Positions 63,310-64,000 of a DNA stretch of 64,000 nt are shown here, one piece after another; the stretch's first letter is position 1, and each line of letters starts with the position of its first letter. The position numbers and the translations under genes were made by a program. The notes under the pieces are model-generated. The model ran no database searches. It was not told the DNA's origin and was given only the letters and a program-made list of their open reading frames with translations. The stretch is from Paraspadella gotoi (taxonomy: Eukaryota; Chaetognatha), in the NCBI GenBank assembly GCA_051294375.1, contig CM119266.1:935554-999553 (forward strand), given 5' to 3'.

Positions 63310-64000
63310 TTTTTAAGGGAATTTTTATGTTCGATTCAATCGACAGAAGAAATTGAAATGAGTAATTGTTTCGGGCTTTATTAAATGAATGAATAATTTT
63401 TATATTGGTGAACTGAAGGTGAACTGAAGGTGAACTGAATCTCGTGAACGCGGCCCAGAATCCCTGGGAGGAGGATGAAGAGGAGGTGAATGAGAAGGAG
63501 GGGGTAGTAGACCCGCGTCTGTCTATCACCTTATATACTGTCATATACTACTATTAATTGCATTGTAGGAAGAAATAGGTTATACTCAACTAGAATTTTA
63601 ATTTTTCTGGATTACATTGTTTATTAATAAGATGAGTTTTTCGACGACACGATGCTGTTAATTTACATTTTTCAAAGCGAGAACAATTTAAAAAGTTAAG
63701 AGTAAAAGTAAAAATTAAAAAAAAATAGCGAAATTTAAAGATTGACCTATTATTTTTATACTCATTTATTTCTTATTTCATTTTATTATATTACTTTTCC
63801 TTGTGTCTCCTTTTATCCAAGATATTCACCTGAAAAATTAAAAAATACAAGGAAAATAAGAAGACAAGAAAAAATAGACACAAAATAAGGACAAAAAAAG
63901 GAAAAGGAGAAGAAAGACAAGGAACTCAATCGGACAAGGACGATGTGGGTCGTCGAAGCGAAGACAATTTAGCAGACATCTCGTCGACATCTACTCGATA
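63310..64000 (+). repeat. Right copy of the 0.7-kb duplication
   Basis: Begins directly at the end of a 25-N gap and runs off the window. Scattered one-base losses relative to 61573-62282 suggest an unpolished sequence patch. Confidence 0.9.

Overview
The window is nuclear DNA from a metazoan. It shows GT-AG introns, exons that are GC-richer than the AT-rich introns, tRNA-derived SINEs, a Tc1-like transposon, very many (GA)n and (CGA)n tracts, and animal-only domain families (TMC channels, kringle, EGF, fucolectin-like domains). Nothing points to a vertebrate. A marine or early-branching invertebrate is a guess; the species cannot be named from the sequence. I assembled genes by hand from splice sites and reading-frame phase. 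Exon edges are reliable where phases chain and less so where flagged.

Layout. (1) 1172-13130, minus strand: one secreted multidomain gene with a signal peptide, a MACPF (perforin-like) region, a farnesoic-acid-O-methyltransferase-like module, a Cys-rich furin-like stretch, two EGF exons, two three-exon fucolectin-type (FTP) domains and a two-exon kringle. Its 3 kb MACPF exon carries about five reading-frame breaks. (2) 14832-27116, minus strand: a complete 21-exon tmc (transmembrane channel-like) gene whose exon lengths sum to 1,094 codons plus a stop. It has a long disordered acidic N-terminus, a polyglycine tract and a 14-nt microexon. (3) 27.5-31.0 kb: a Tc1-like element with a broken transposase and a near-identical pair of direct repeats inserted in it. 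(4) 31080-36271, minus strand: a probable single-pass receptor with a signal peptide, an FN3-like region, a membrane segment and a Ser-rich tail. (5) 36.3-45.7 kb: no gene I can support, only transposon relics and simple repeats. (6) 45699-48328, plus strand: a five-exon CmcJ/NvfI/AsaB-type oxygenase gene, a family best known from bacteria and fungi. (7) 48.3-64.0 kb: mostly low-complexity sequence, assembly gaps, a foldback element and an assembly-type duplication at the right end, with one candidate transmembrane exon near 55.1 kb.

Main observations. Several introns, above all in tmc, begin with tandem repeats whose unit is the 5' splice site itself: (GTAAG)n after exon 2, and a roughly 95-bp minisatellite that repeats the end of exon 3 plus its donor ten times. 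The multidomain MACPF-to-kringle architecture is the second highlight, and the oxygenase as a possible old gene acquisition is the third. The five genes or gene fragments show no operon-like or pathway relation to each other.
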